Origin: Paraburkholderia sp. IMGN_8
GTDB taxonomy: Bacteria > Pseudomonadota > Gammaproteobacteria > Burkholderiales > Burkholderiaceae
DNA length: 64,000 bases
NCBI RefSeq assembly: GCF_038050405.1
Contig: NZ_CP150901.1
Span: 1,488,001-1,552,000 of the forward strand
Direction of reading: 5' to 3'
The notes under the pieces: generated by a model
Seen by the model: the letters and a program-made list of their open reading frames with translations, nothing else
Told to the model about the DNA's origin: nothing
The model's database searches: none
Program-made: the position numbers and the translations under genes
Shown here: in pieces, positions 22,111 to 30,635 of the stretch
Layout: every line of letters begins with the position of its first letter
Numbering within the stretch: position 1 is the stretch's first letter

Positions 22111-23457
22111 GTGGAACAGTACATTGCGCGGAGACCATCCTTAGCAATAGGAAATGCGTTAGCTCGCGACCCGTACGGGTTGTATACCGAATGGCGGCGC
22201 CGCGGACCGATCCATTGGACCGACGAGCTATTCGGGGGCGCGTGGCTATTGACGAGCTACGAAGGCGTGCAGTCGGCGCTTCGAGACACGCGGCTTTCGG
22301 CACAACGTACGGGTGGTTGGGTGATGCGAAATGCGCCCAAAGGAAGTGAACGTCGACGTGAGCTGATCGGACTTCAGCAACTGTTTGCTCGTGCCATGCT
22401 GTTCGTTGATAAGCCGAGTCACCCGCGCCTGCGTCGTGCGATGCAGATTGGATTTCGACCTGACGCGATTGAAGCGCTCAAGCCCTTCGTGTCCGTGACC
22501 ATTGAGGAACTGCTCAACGACATCGAACGAGGGGGTTGCCACGAACCCTCTGACTTCATCGCCGGGTTTGCGAGGTTGTTGCCTGCGCGAGTGATCGCCA
22601 AACTGCTTGGGCTCTCTCATGTAGATCAGTCGGAATTCCTGACTTGGTCTGCGGACCTCGCAACCTTCATCGGTGCTGGGTTTCCTAACGAAGACCAAAC
22701 GCAGAGGGCGCTGCGCAGTATCGTAGAGATGGGTCGGTACTTCGAATCTGTCATTCGTGACCGCCAATATTTAGAGGGCGAAGGCCTACTGGGTGTGCTC
22801 GTGAAGGCGCAGCAGTCCGGTCAAATCAAGGAAGGTCCGGAGCTGCTTGCGCAGTGCGCGATGCTACTGTTCGCGGGTCACGAAACGACACGTCATCTAC
22901 TTGGAACCGCGGTGTATTGGCTTCTGCGTCATCGACGGACCTGGGAGGCGTTGAAGTCCGACCACTCCCTGCTGAAGAACGCAGTACGTGAGCTGCTTCG
23001 CTGGGACAGCCCCGTCCAATACACGGGGCGGCGTGCAAACTGCGACTTCAGTCTATACGGGATGCAAATACGGCGCGGTGATTTGGTGCTTCCTCTCATC
23101 GGCGCGGCAAATCGCGATCCGGGGCGATATGAGGACCCGGAAGAACTGCGGCTCGATCGGCAGGTAGGGATGCCGTTGTCGTTCGGTTCGGGTCCTCATG
23201 TCTGTATCGGAGCAACGTTGACGTTGATGGAGGTTGAAGCGACCATCGCAGCGCTCCTTCGGCGGTGGCCTGAGTTGCGGATCGCTGAGGAGCGAGACGA
23301 CTGGATCGCTTCGCCGCTCTATCGCGGGTTTGTCTCGTTGCCGCTGTGGCCCAAGGGGATCGTGCAGAGGCCGGTAGCCCGCGCGGCAGGATGCGGTTCG
23401 GATAGTCATTTTGATTGCAGGTCTGGTCTGCTGACCGCCATTGACGACCGAGACTAG
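22111..23457 (+). CDS. cytochrome P450
   Basis: A 448-residue soluble bacterial P450 monooxygenase. Visible signatures are the I-helix AGHETTRHLLG, the K-helix ELLRWDSPV (ExxR) and the heme-binding FGSGPHVCIG with the ligand at Cys365. The start is GTG 22111, directly after an in-frame stop, with GAGGG upstream. No ferredoxin or ferredoxin reductase gene is adjacent, so redox partners must come from elsewhere unless the neighbouring flavoprotein serves. Substrate is unknown. Nearby nitrilase and radical SAM genes make an oxime or nitrile substrate conceivable, but that is speculation. Confidence 0.93.
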   Translation: MEQYIARRPSLAIGNALARDPYGLYTEWRRRGPIHWTDELFGGAWLLTSYEGVQSALRDTRLSAQRTGGWVMRNAPKGSERRRELIGLQQLFARAMLFVDKPSHPRLRRAMQIGFRPDAIEALKPFVSVTIEELLNDIERGGCHEPSDFIAGFARLLPARVIAKLLGLSHVDQSEFLTWSADLATFIGAGFPNEDQTQRALRSIVEMGRYFESVIRDRQYLEGEGLLGVLVKAQQSGQIKEGPELLAQCAMLLFAGHETTRHLLGTAVYWLLRHRRTWEALKSDHSLLKNAVRELLRWDSPVQYTGRRANCDFSLYGMQIRRGDLVLPLIGAANRDPGRYEDPEELRLDRQVGMPLSFGSGPHVCIGATLTLMEVEATIAALLRRWPELRIAEERDDWIASPLYRGFVSLPLWPKGIVQRPVARAAGCGSDSHFDCRSGLLTAIDDRD

Positions 23458-23804
23458 CCGCGAAAGACTTTTCCCTCCAATCAAAGCAGCCGGTGATAAC
23501 CCTTTATGACCCGTGCGGCACATGCCGACGATCGCCGGGTAGAGCGTCGGATGCGGTGCCGCGGGAGCTGCGACGCGCGCTGTCGACCGTTGCGCGCTCG
23601 CGATCGTGCGTCCACCGGAACGGGTGCGGCTTGAACATTAGAGAGCCGGTGATTGACTTCCGCCAGTACGGCGCAGAGAGCGGGTAACCAGGGTTTGTTT
23701 CGAGTGTGCGCCAATTGACATGTTTGTCTCGAGGCATATACCATAGGAAATGATATGTATCGGATAAGAAATAACGTTGTCACTGGAAATGGAAGGAGTC
23801 GGCC
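23458..23804 (+). promoter_or_regulatory. P450-flavoprotein spacer with sigma70-like promoter
   Basis: TTGACA (23715-23720) and TATACC (23737-23742) are separated by 16 bases, a good sigma70-type promoter about 60 bases before the flavoprotein gene. A CATAT/ATATG repeat spans the region just after it and could be an operator. The rest of the 347-base spacer has no gene I can support. Confidence 0.5.
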
Positions 23805-25127
23805 GTGAAAATTGTCGTGATTGGAGGAGGGCCTGCGGGGCTGGGTGCGGCAGGCGCGGCGCTGGGGGTGAACCCGTCAGCGAAGATGGATGTTTATACG
23901 GAGTTTGAGGACGTAGCCTACAGTCCGTGCGGAATTCCTTTCGTGCACGGCAAGGAAATCGAATCGTTCGAAAAGCTGTTTCTCGCGACCAAGCAGCAAT
24001 ATCAGGACCAGGGCATCAACGTTCACTATACGACGACAGTCGAATCCATTGACACCCGAAACCATACGATCAAGGTGCGCGGTGGAGCAAAGGTCAGTTA
24101 TGACCGGCTGGTCATCGGTAGTGGCTGGAACTACGCGGATACTGGTTTGGACCGGCATGGCCTGAAAGGTATTTACGAGGTCAAGAACATCCGCCGGGCG
24201 ATGGAGTGGGACAAGTACCTTGATACGGTCAAGGAAGCGGTGATTGTCGAGTGCGGTCCGATTGCCCTGGAAATGGTGTCTGCACTCGTTCACCGAGGTA
24301 TCAAAACGACGGTGGTCGACCCTGGACCATGGCCGATGGCGGGCGTGGTCGATCCGGACATCATCGCTCCGGTTCGCAAGGATTGGGAGGCTGCCGGCGT
24401 CACGACGATGTGGGGAGAGCGCGTGACGGCGTTCGGTGGCAACGGCACGCTGACATATGTCGACACCACGGCCGGCAGGATTCCTGCGCAGCTGGCGATA
24501 ATCGGGACGCGCAAGGTGTCCAACAATGCGCTCGCGAAGGCTGCGGGCATCGAACTGGGCAGCACGGGTGGCATCGTAATTGACTCCCACATGCGTACCT
24601 CGGCACGCGATGTCTTTGCCGCAGGAGACTGCACCGAGATTCCGCATGGCGTCACCAATGTCCCTCTGCAGGGTCTGTCGGGCAGCCATGCCTATGCCCA
24701 GGGCAAGGCGGCGGGCACGAATGCCGGCGGCGGCAACCGTGAGTACCAGCCAGTCTATGTACCCTGGGCGATGCTCGCCGGGGAGTGGATGATTGGTGGC
24801 ATTTCGTTTGGTGAAACCTCGGCGGCTGCGATCGGCATCAAGTTCGTGAGTGGGGTTGCCAATGGCATCACCCGGGCGCGCTACTTCCCGGGAGTCAAGC
24901 CGATCACCGTGAAACTGCTGGCGGACCCGGCGACACATCGGCTGATCGGGGCGCAGATGGTTGGCGGCGAAGGTGTCAAGGAACGGGCGGACTTTCTGGG
25001 TGTCGCAATCCGTGCCGGGATCACCATCGATGAACTGGCCAACATGGAGAATGTGTACTCGCCCGCGATCGGAGCGCTTAACGAGCCGATCAACATGGCC
25101 GCGCTGGAAGTGATGAAGAAATTCTGA
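23805..25127 (+). CDS. FAD-dependent pyridine nucleotide-disulfide oxidoreductase, NADH oxidase/CoA-disulfide reductase type
   Basis: The 440-residue product has the N-terminal FAD site VVIGGGPAGLGAAG and a single redox cysteine, Cys42, in SPCGIP, as in NADH oxidases and CoA-disulfide reductases. The FAD motif GDCTEIP and the C-terminal dimerisation domain (NVYSPAIGALNEPINMAA) are intact. The second, NAD(P)H-binding glycine loop is eroded: residues 149-154 read ECGPIA where relatives have GGGYIG. That may mean a different reductant. ATG or GTG choice is clear: GTG 23805 (GTGAAAATTGTC) has GGAAGGAG upstream. It is followed 14 bases later by a small gene. Confidence 0.88.
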   Translation: MKIVVIGGGPAGLGAAGAALGVNPSAKMDVYTEFEDVAYSPCGIPFVHGKEIESFEKLFLATKQQYQDQGINVHYTTTVESIDTRNHTIKVRGGAKVSYDRLVIGSGWNYADTGLDRHGLKGIYEVKNIRRAMEWDKYLDTVKEAVIVECGPIALEMVSALVHRGIKTTVVDPGPWPMAGVVDPDIIAPVRKDWEAAGVTTMWGERVTAFGGNGTLTYVDTTAGRIPAQLAIIGTRKVSNNALAKAAGIELGSTGGIVIDSHMRTSARDVFAAGDCTEIPHGVTNVPLQGLSGSHAYAQGKAAGTNAGGGNREYQPVYVPWAMLAGEWMIGGISFGETSAAAIGIKFVSGVANGITRARYFPGVKPITVKLLADPATHRLIGAQMVGGEGVKERADFLGVAIRAGITIDELANMENVYSPAIGALNEPINMAALEVMKKF

Positions 25128-25141
25128 CAGGAGGGTTAGTC

Positions 25142-25396
25142 ATGTCATTCCCGAGTTGGCTCCGATCAAATTCGGAGTACTACCTACTCTGTGACGCTCA
25201 GGCCCGCATGGCGCGGAAATTGGGCATCGATATGTACGCCGCTCGGCGTAGCCTGAAGGATCGCTTCTGGCTGCAGGTTTTTGTGCCTATCTATCGGGCG
25301 CTGCCGTGGGGACTGCGACGTGCAGCTATGCAAGCGCTTCCCGGTAGTCACCGACAGGTGTGGCCAAAACAGGGATCACGCCCCCCGAAGCCGTAG
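25142..25396 (+). CDS. small hypothetical protein next to the flavoprotein
   Basis: An 84-residue basic protein starting MSFPSWLRSNSEYYLLCDAQ, with AGGAGGG just upstream and only 14 bases after the flavoprotein stop, so it is co-transcribed and well translated. It has a central aromatic region (RFWLQVFVPIYRALPWGLRR) that could be an amphipathic helix. I recognise no family. Co-expression suggests a partner of the flavoprotein. Confidence 0.7.
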   Translation: MSFPSWLRSNSEYYLLCDAQARMARKLGIDMYAARRSLKDRFWLQVFVPIYRALPWGLRRAAMQALPGSHRQVWPKQGSRPPKP

Positions 25397-25463
25397 AAGA
25401 GGCGTTCCGCCCGGAGTTTGTGACTACGGGCAAACACTGACCCACAACCAATGAGGAGTCACC

Positions 25464-25952
25464 GTGCCGAAGACAGTTACCATCGACCCGCCGAAAAGCG
25501 GGGACATTCTGTTCAACGTTGAGGAAAAGGTTTTCCCCGACTACAAGGCGTCGCCAGGCGACAAGGCGTACGTTTTCATGCACACCGTTCCCTTCGAGGG
25601 TTCAGTCGGGTTCGTGAACATGCTTACGGCAACGCGACTGCAGCGCAAGGGTTTCGAGCTTTCGTTCATCCTGTTCGGCCCGGGCGTGCTTATGGCGGCT
25701 GCCTCGCGTGGCTACCCGGCAGTCGGCACCGAGGGCTTTCCCGGCAACCTTGGCTACAACAAGCAACTGAAGACCCTGATGGATGAGGGCGCCAAAATCT
25801 ACGCATGCCGGTTCGCGATGGGTGCGCTGTACGGGATGCGCGAGGATGACCTGATCCCAGGTGTCAAGGCAATCAACCCGCTCGACGTGCTAGACGCAAA
25901 CATCCAGGCCTGGAAAGAGCGCGCGATCGTGGTTACCACCTGGACGCTGTAA
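25464..25952 (+). CDS. MSMEG_0572/Sll0783 family nitrogen-starvation response protein
   Basis: A 162-residue product starting at GTG 25464 with GAGGAG upstream. The sequence (DILFNVEEKVFPDY, KAYVFMHTVPFEGSVG, LFGPGVLMAAASRGYP, CRFAMGALYG) is that of the Sll0783 family, a DsrE-like fold protein that marks Nit1C clusters (nitB type). In Synechocystis sll0783 is strongly induced on nitrogen starvation. It stands 230 bases before the nitrilase with a strong hairpin between them. Molecular role is not known. Confidence 0.87.
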   Translation: MPKTVTIDPPKSGDILFNVEEKVFPDYKASPGDKAYVFMHTVPFEGSVGFVNMLTATRLQRKGFELSFILFGPGVLMAAASRGYPAVGTEGFPGNLGYNKQLKTLMDEGAKIYACRFAMGALYGMREDDLIPGVKAINPLDVLDANIQAWKERAIVVTTWTL

Positions 25953-25983
25953 CAACACCGCCAGCCGCTTCCCGCAGTTGGGT

Positions 25984-26015
25984 GGCCGGAGAGGCAGAAA
26001 GTTTCCTCTCCGGCC
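25984..26015 (+). terminator. 11-bp perfect hairpin between nitB-type gene and nitrilase
   Basis: GGCCGGAGAGG and CCTCTCCGGCC are separated by a ten-base loop. There is no T-run, so it may be a Rho-independent-like terminator of low efficiency, an RNA processing or stability element, or an attenuator that changes the ratio of the two products. Confidence 0.55.
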
Positions 26016-26183
26016 CAAACGTCGCGAAGTGGGTCGCACCGACGCACTTCCATCTTCAACAGACGGCGTTATTTCTTAAGGCGCCGGCTTGCTATGCATT
26101 GCACCGACGTTCTATTACACCTCTAGATTTTGGAAATATCGTCCCTCTAAACACATTTACTCCTTCTTAAGGCTGAGATCACC

Positions 26184-27218
26184 ATGTCTGAGAAACGCAT
26201 CGTCCGTGCCGCCGCAGTCCAGATTTCACCGGACTTCGAGCGCGTCGACGGCACGCTTAATAAAGTCTGCGAGGCGATCGATCAGGCGGCGCGCGAAGGC
26301 GTGCAACTGATCGTCTTTCCCGAGACCTTCGTTCCGTACTACCCGTACTTCTCGTTCGTGCGCACGCCGGTTGCGGCTGGCGCCGACCATATGAAACTTT
26401 ACGAAGAGGCGGTGGTGGTCCCGGGCCCCGTTACGCAGGCGGTCGCCGAGCGAGCCCGGTTGCATCGCATGGTAGTCGTGCTCGGAGTGAACGAGCGCGA
26501 TCATGGCAGCTTGTACAACGCCCAACTAATCTTCGACGTGGACGGGCAGTTGGTACTCAAGCGCCGCAAGATAACGCCGACGTATCATGAACGGATGATC
26601 TGGGGGCAAGGCGATGCAGCGGGATTGAAAGTTGTGCAGACAGGAGTGGGGCGCGTGGGCGCGCTCGCCTGCTGGGAGCACTACAACCCGCTTGCCCGTT
26701 ATGCATTGATGACGCAGCATGAAGAGATTCACTGCAGCCATTTTCCGGGGTCGCTGGTGGGCCCCATCTTCGCCGAGCAGATCGAAGTGACGATCCGCCA
26801 CCACGCGCTAGAATCGGGCTGCTTCGTTGTCAATGCAACGGGTTGGCTGACCGAAGCGCAGATCGCCTCGATCACCCCCGACACAAACCTGCAGAAGGCG
26901 CTACGCGGCGGCTGCAATACCGCGATCGTATCGCCTGAAGGGCAGCATCTGGCGGCGCCATTGCGTGAGGGTGAAGGCATGGTGATTGCGGATCTCGACA
27001 TGTCGTTGATTACCAAGCGTAAGCGCATGATGGATTCGGTTGGCCACTATGCGCGGCCCGAACTGCTCAGCCTCGCGATCAACGAGCGGCCTGCGGCGCC
27101 GATTACGCCAATGCCAGCGTGGGGCGCTCCTGTCGGCACTGATCTCAACTCGGCCGTGGGGTCGCGCGATGAACCGCAGCGAGACCTCGCAAGCCGCGAG
27201 CCGGCACTGAATGACTGA
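26184..27218 (+). CDS. Nit1C-type nitrilase
   Basis: A 344-residue carbon-nitrogen hydrolase that converts nitriles to carboxylate and ammonia. The catalytic triad is visible: Glu47 in [12 protein letters not shown], Lys129 in [12 protein letters not shown] and Cys163 in [12 protein letters not shown]. Sequence and the adjacent Sll0783-family gene place it with Nit1C nitrilases (nitC type), reported as required for cyanide assimilation in Pseudomonas fluorescens NCIMB 11764. The start [20 protein letters not shown] is normal. It is the last gene of the plus-strand group; the radical SAM and GNAT partners lie 6-7 kb away on the other strand. Confidence 0.92.
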   Translation: MSEKRIVRAAAVQISPDFERVDGTLNKVCEAIDQAAREGVQLIVFPETFVPYYPYFSFVRTPVAAGADHMKLYEEAVVVPGPVTQAVAERARLHRMVVVLGVNERDHGSLYNAQLIFDVDGQLVLKRRKITPTYHERMIWGQGDAAGLKVVQTGVGRVGALACWEHYNPLARYALMTQHEEIHCSHFPGSLVGPIFAEQIEVTIRHHALESGCFVVNATGWLTEAQIASITPDTNLQKALRGGCNTAIVSPEGQHLAAPLREGEGMVIADLDMSLITKRKRMMDSVGHYARPELLSLAINERPAAPITPMPAWGAPVGTDLNSAVGSRDEPQRDLASREPALND

Positions 27219-27515
27219 ACTGTAGTGTGAGTCAGCTCGCGATTGCATGACCCGGCGGCGAAGGGCCGTCGGGCCAGAAGGCCGCGACAGTGGATGGTGT
27301 GGCGGTCATGGAATCGAGAGATAGGAGCCAGAAAGCGGCATGATTGCGCGTGTGACCACAATCACGTTGCAGCGCAATTTCGACCTGTCGCAGTGTTAAG
27401 TATTAGTTTGGTCAGTGCATAGACGTCGTCGTTTGCTTGCGTTCTGTATCGCTAGGAGTGGGGGAGAAGTGTTGGTCTCAAGAGGGAAGTCAGAGATATC
27501 ACAGACGGGAGAAGC

Positions 27516-27555
27516 TTGACGTCCTTCCCGCACTGAAGGACGGGGTATCTCGGCG
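27516..27555. mobile_element. IS200/IS605-like subterminal hairpin remnant
   Basis: GTCCTTC-CCGCACT-GAAGGAC followed by GGGGTATC resembles, from memory, the subterminal hairpin at the end of IS200/IS605 (tnpB) elements, which often read GACGTCCTCCCCGCC then GAAGGACGGGGATTC. No tnpA or tnpB gene is visible beside it, so only an end or a MITE-like scar is present. Confidence 0.4.
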
Positions 27556-27557
27556 GT

Positions 27558-27767
27558 TCAGGATGAAACGTCCCCCTTGACGATACGCACGTATTCCAGA
27601 AAGTCGGTCACCCTCTCGAAGAAGTGAGGATGGAGGTTTCTGTCGCAGAAGAATCGATTCTCTGGGCCCACGAAAATGTTAAGAACGGGTCGCTCAGAAC
27701 GGCCGTGAACTTCTGAAATGTACAGGGCGAAAGGCGCGTACAGATCGGTAGGCTGACCAAGTAGCTG
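27558..27767 (-). pseudogene. C-terminal remnant of an unknown protein
   Basis: Read on the minus strand, this frame encodes about 69 residues of protein-like sequence (YAPFALYISEVHGRSERPV, VGPENRFFCDRNLHPHFFER, VTDFLEYVRIVKGDVSS) ending at a stop, yet has no ATG, GTG or TTG before the upstream in-frame stop. It looks like the 3' end of a gene whose front part was lost. It abuts the IS200/IS605-like hairpin. I do not recognise the family. Confidence 0.45.
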
Positions 27768-28108
27768 TTAAAGCTTGACTTTTGTTTGCGACAGCGACTT
27801 TTACGAGAGCTCGTATGACGCCTTCTAGCTATGCGCGAGTGATTGCTCTGAAGAGCGTTGGAAGCTTGCCATCAAGCAGCACGCTTTGCTCAAGATGGTG
27901 TTTCGGTGATCGGCCGCACAGACATGCGCTTTTTGATGCGAAGGGAAGCCTCGTGTTGTATGTTCTTCTGCATACTGGGGAGGTGATGGGCGCGCGCAAT
28001 CCGCTCGAGAGTACTTGCCAGCAGTAAGTCTCAACGACGATGAGCCGCATGTATAGGCCACTCGACCATCGCCGTTGGGTAAGTCTTATTGGACCGTTTG
28101 ACTTTCAG

Positions 28109-28324
28109 CTACACCTTGATGTAGCCACCGGCCGTTGTATTCGGCTTCCTCTTTGTGCTTTGGGGAGGCAAACCTGCAGTGGTTGACTTGCCAATCGTCG
28201 CCTTCTCGATCTCCGCAGTCAGCGTAGCGTAAGTCTGGTCACCTCGGCTTCTTTTGGCCGCCCGTCTCTTGGTTCGAAGACGCTGAATTGCTTTACGCTC
28301 GCGCTTGCGTGCAGTAATGGCCAT
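28109..28324 (-). CDS. small basic hypothetical protein
   Basis: A 71-residue, strongly basic product (MAITARKRERKAIQRLRTKR) on the minus strand, 18 bases after the next gene upstream and probably in one transcript with it. The charge suggests nucleic-acid binding. No family is recognised; such small genes are typical of accessory or phage-derived DNA. Confidence 0.5.
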   Translation of the reverse strand: MAITARKRERKAIQRLRTKRRAAKRSRGDQTYATLTAEIEKATIGKSTTAGLPPQSTKRKPNTTAGGYIKV

Positions 28325-28342
28325 CGCATCTCCGTTTCTATG

Positions 28343-28615
28343 TTAGTTGGCTTTTCGAAGGTCTTTCCCGTTGCGCCGTTGCATCTCCAGATGCCCGGCC
28401 TCGGTCAAAACGACGGACCGGCCTTCCAGCGTAATCCATCCATTCTCAGACATCGATCGAATGTGCGGCAGATTGCGAACGAACTGAGCAAACGCGGGAT
28501 TTTCCTGTCCAGTCTCTAGTTCAACGGTACTCCGGATGTCGAATCTGTGTCCGGAAGTTGCGCCATCAAGCCAATTGAACACCATGCTGATTTTATCTTC
28601 AACGGTCATATCCAT
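28343..28615 (-). CDS. hypothetical protein, possible winged-helix
   Basis: A 90-residue product starting MDMTVEDKISMVFNWLDGAT, with TAGGAA upstream. The C-terminal half (MSENGWITLEGRSVVLTEAG) has the helix-then-hairpin pattern of a small winged-helix domain. ATG 28615 or the ATG two codons later could be the start. It forms a likely operon with the basic protein downstream. Confidence 0.6.
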   Translation of the reverse strand: MDMTVEDKISMVFNWLDGATSGHRFDIRSTVELETGQENPAFAQFVRNLPHIRSMSENGWITLEGRSVVLTEAGHLEMQRRNGKDLRKAN

Positions 28616-28735
28616 ATCTAATTCCTAAAAGTATTCACAACGCGTCAGGGATTTCAACGATACAGTCCTCGCATTGCTACGACAAGGGGTTCCGATAGCG
28701 CGCATTGAACACCTTTCGCTCATTCGGAAAGCCCG

Positions 28736-29602
28736 CTATAGGTCGCGCAACATTTCTTCGTGTTGCAACAGGGGTAATATCAATGAGTTGCACCCAAAGG
28801 ACACGGTCCACTCGACCGGACCATCTCCTGAGTCTCGCGTTGACAGGTATGTCCTGTCAGGCTGCTTTAGGGCTTTGGTGACCAAGTCACTGCGAGCCGC
28901 GATGACGAGAGCGAATCGCTCTAGTGTCTTGTCCTTGAGATGCTGGGGAAAGTAATCGCGTGTAACCAGGCACGCCGCGTTGTTTTCCTGTAGCTTGCGA
29001 AACTCTTCCAGAGTCCACCGTTCGAAGTCATGCCTAGCAATCAAGGACTGGGGGGCGGACTTTTCGCTGTCGTGCCGGACTGGTTGCTGGCGGCGTTGCG
29101 ACATGCCGCAAAGTTCCGCAACTGGCGCCGGAAGAACGTTCTTCCATTCGTGTTTCGGTCTTTCGCGAATTGTAGATAGCACGCCTGGAAAGAATTCGTC
29201 GCAGTGCGGTTGCTCGGCCCTGCTAGGGAAAAACCGCCCCTGCTCGACTTCAAAAGCAATGGTGGCCGCTGCTGAGAGCATGCGACAGTATCGTGACAGC
29301 TCGTGTTTGAAAACGCCGACTAAGCCGCGAACCTCAAGCACGTCCAGCAGGTCCGGATGGTCCTCAAAAATCCAGCGCTCGATGATTGACGCCTCCAAGG
29401 TATTGAAGAACGACAGACCATTCTCAAGTTCCGAAATCAATTTCTCGGCGTAATCCAAGCCCCATTGTGTCGGGTCTTTCTTGTACTGGTCGAGGTAAGA
29501 ATAGGGTGGGTCGGGTTCCCATTCCGGGTCTTCGCATCGGGCGTAGTCGAAGTCGAGGACATCGTGGAAATCATCAGAGGAGACATTCAGTTCGGCGGCC
29601 AT
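28736..29602 (-). CDS. hypothetical protein, 288 residues
   Basis: The product starts MAAELNVSSDDFHDVLDFDY and is acidic and largely helical, without a membrane segment or signal peptide. I recognise no domain. The ribosome-binding site is poor. It lies about 120 bases upstream of the two small minus-strand genes and shares their accessory-type setting; it may be phage- or plasmid-derived. Confidence 0.55.
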   Translation of the reverse strand: MAAELNVSSDDFHDVLDFDYARCEDPEWEPDPPYSYLDQYKKDPTQWGLDYAEKLISELENGLSFFNTLEASIIERWIFEDHPDLLDVLEVRGLVGVFKHELSRYCRMLSAAATIAFEVEQGRFFPSRAEQPHCDEFFPGVLSTIRERPKHEWKNVLPAPVAELCGMSQRRQQPVRHDSEKSAPQSLIARHDFERWTLEEFRKLQENNAACLVTRDYFPQHLKDKTLERFALVIAARSDLVTKALKQPDRTYLSTRDSGDGPVEWTVSFGCNSLILPLLQHEEMLRDL

Positions 29603-30583
29603 GTTCGAAAAAAAGCAATTGGAGAACAGGTATTGCGATGGCTTTTATCCACTGCTTCGTACTCGGGATGGCTTCCAGTTCTGATGTTGACGTGGGTGCC
29701 TGCCCACCGCCGCGCAGTTCCAGCGTCACATTGCTAAGTCGGCAGATGTTTATGAGCGCTGTCGCAGCCGTTCCGGAAGAGGCAGAGAAGCAAGAGATGC
29801 GACTTACCGTTAGTCCGCAGGGGTGGCCGGTGAACATGTGTAGACCGGAGGCATAGGTGCCAGATGTTGCCATCATTGCATCTTCACCCCTGAACTGAAG
29901 TACGAGAACCCCTGTACATAAAGTGTCAACGATGTCCTCGCACGAGTGTCGATCATGTCTCCCGTCTATACAAAAAACCAGGAACGGATTGCAGGTCGAC
30001 CCATGAGCGCGCCGGGCGCCGCAAATGGGTAATGCAGATATGGCGTCACCCCCAACCTCCGGGGATTGTTTTCACGAGCATTCGGCCACGAAACCTTGGA
30101 AAAGGGTGAATCATCTGTGCTTGATGAGACGCGGTCGATGTCAGATTTGTTTGCGATTTGTTTTCGCAAAATCAGTTTTCTTTGTCGCAGACTTTGACCG
30201 GAGGCGGCTGCACAAGGCTTTTGCGCGATATAAGGTCTGGCGACCTGACGAGGGCAGGCGCTGAGCGACGCTTGGTCTATGCCAAGTGTTTCGCTTTGCG
30301 CTTACAGACCAGAGCCTGTTGCGAAAAATCTTTTTGCGGATCAGAGGGTTAGCGCCAAATCAGGTTTATTTGTCTGCGGTCTCTGCGGAGTGGCTCGGCC
30401 ATAGCACGGGTTTATTTGTCAGAAACAGCCAAATCAGGTTTGTTTGAATCAGATCAGGTTTCGATTGAACGTCACCAATGCGATACATCGTAAGTTCGAC
30501 GCAGCGCACCATGTTTCGCGACGGCATGAAGTGTCGATGTCGCTAAAACAACGCGTAAAGCAGGGCATGAGCCCGAGGGGGGA
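29603..30583. other. island boundary region without a confident gene
   Basis: Nearly 1 kb carries only short unconvincing frames. Its right part (30139-30470) holds several copies of a short AT-rich direct repeat. Beyond it, coding density and GC rise sharply, so this is a plausible junction between accessory DNA and the stable replicon backbone. Confidence 0.4.
30139..30470 (+). repeat. cluster of AAATCAGGTTTATTTGTC-like direct repeats
   Basis: The 18-bp unit CCAAATCAGGTTTRTTTG occurs at 30355-30372 and 30429-30446 with one difference. Diverged copies appear at 30166-30195 (AAATCAGTTTTCTTTGTC), 30408-30422 (GGGTTTATTTGTCAG) and 30139-30153 (CAGATTTGTTTGCG). All have the same orientation. 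Spacing is irregular, and no helicase, Rep or Cas gene adjoins them. They could be recombinase or replication-protein sites, or repeat scars. Confidence 0.6.
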
Positions 30584-30611
30584 CAACGGCGCGCCGCGTG
30601 GCGCGCCGTTG
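30584..30611 (-). terminator. hairpin terminator after the MFS gene
   Basis: A perfect 12-bp stem CAACGGCGCGCC with a GCGT loop lies 25 bases beyond the stop of the minus-strand MFS gene. It likely ends that transcript, although the T-run is short. Confidence 0.65.
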
Positions 30612-30635
30612 CGATGCTACGCAATCAACGCGCAA

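Larger units (their letters stand above)
27219..28108. other. gene-poor region with mobile-element and gene remnants
   Basis: No intact gene is supportable here. It holds an IS200/IS605-like hairpin (27521-27541) and a minus-strand protein remnant (27558-27767). Two overlapping frames near 27782-28061 on opposite strands look like chance. The stretch probably records past insertion and deletion events behind the nitrilase. Confidence 0.45.

Noticed and set aside
27782..28061. Overlapping 70-80 codon frames on both strands
   Set aside because: No ribosome-binding sites or recognisable features on either strand.
30139..30470. CRISPR array
   Set aside because: Repeat units are diverged, spacing is irregular, spacers are not uniform, and no cas gene is present.
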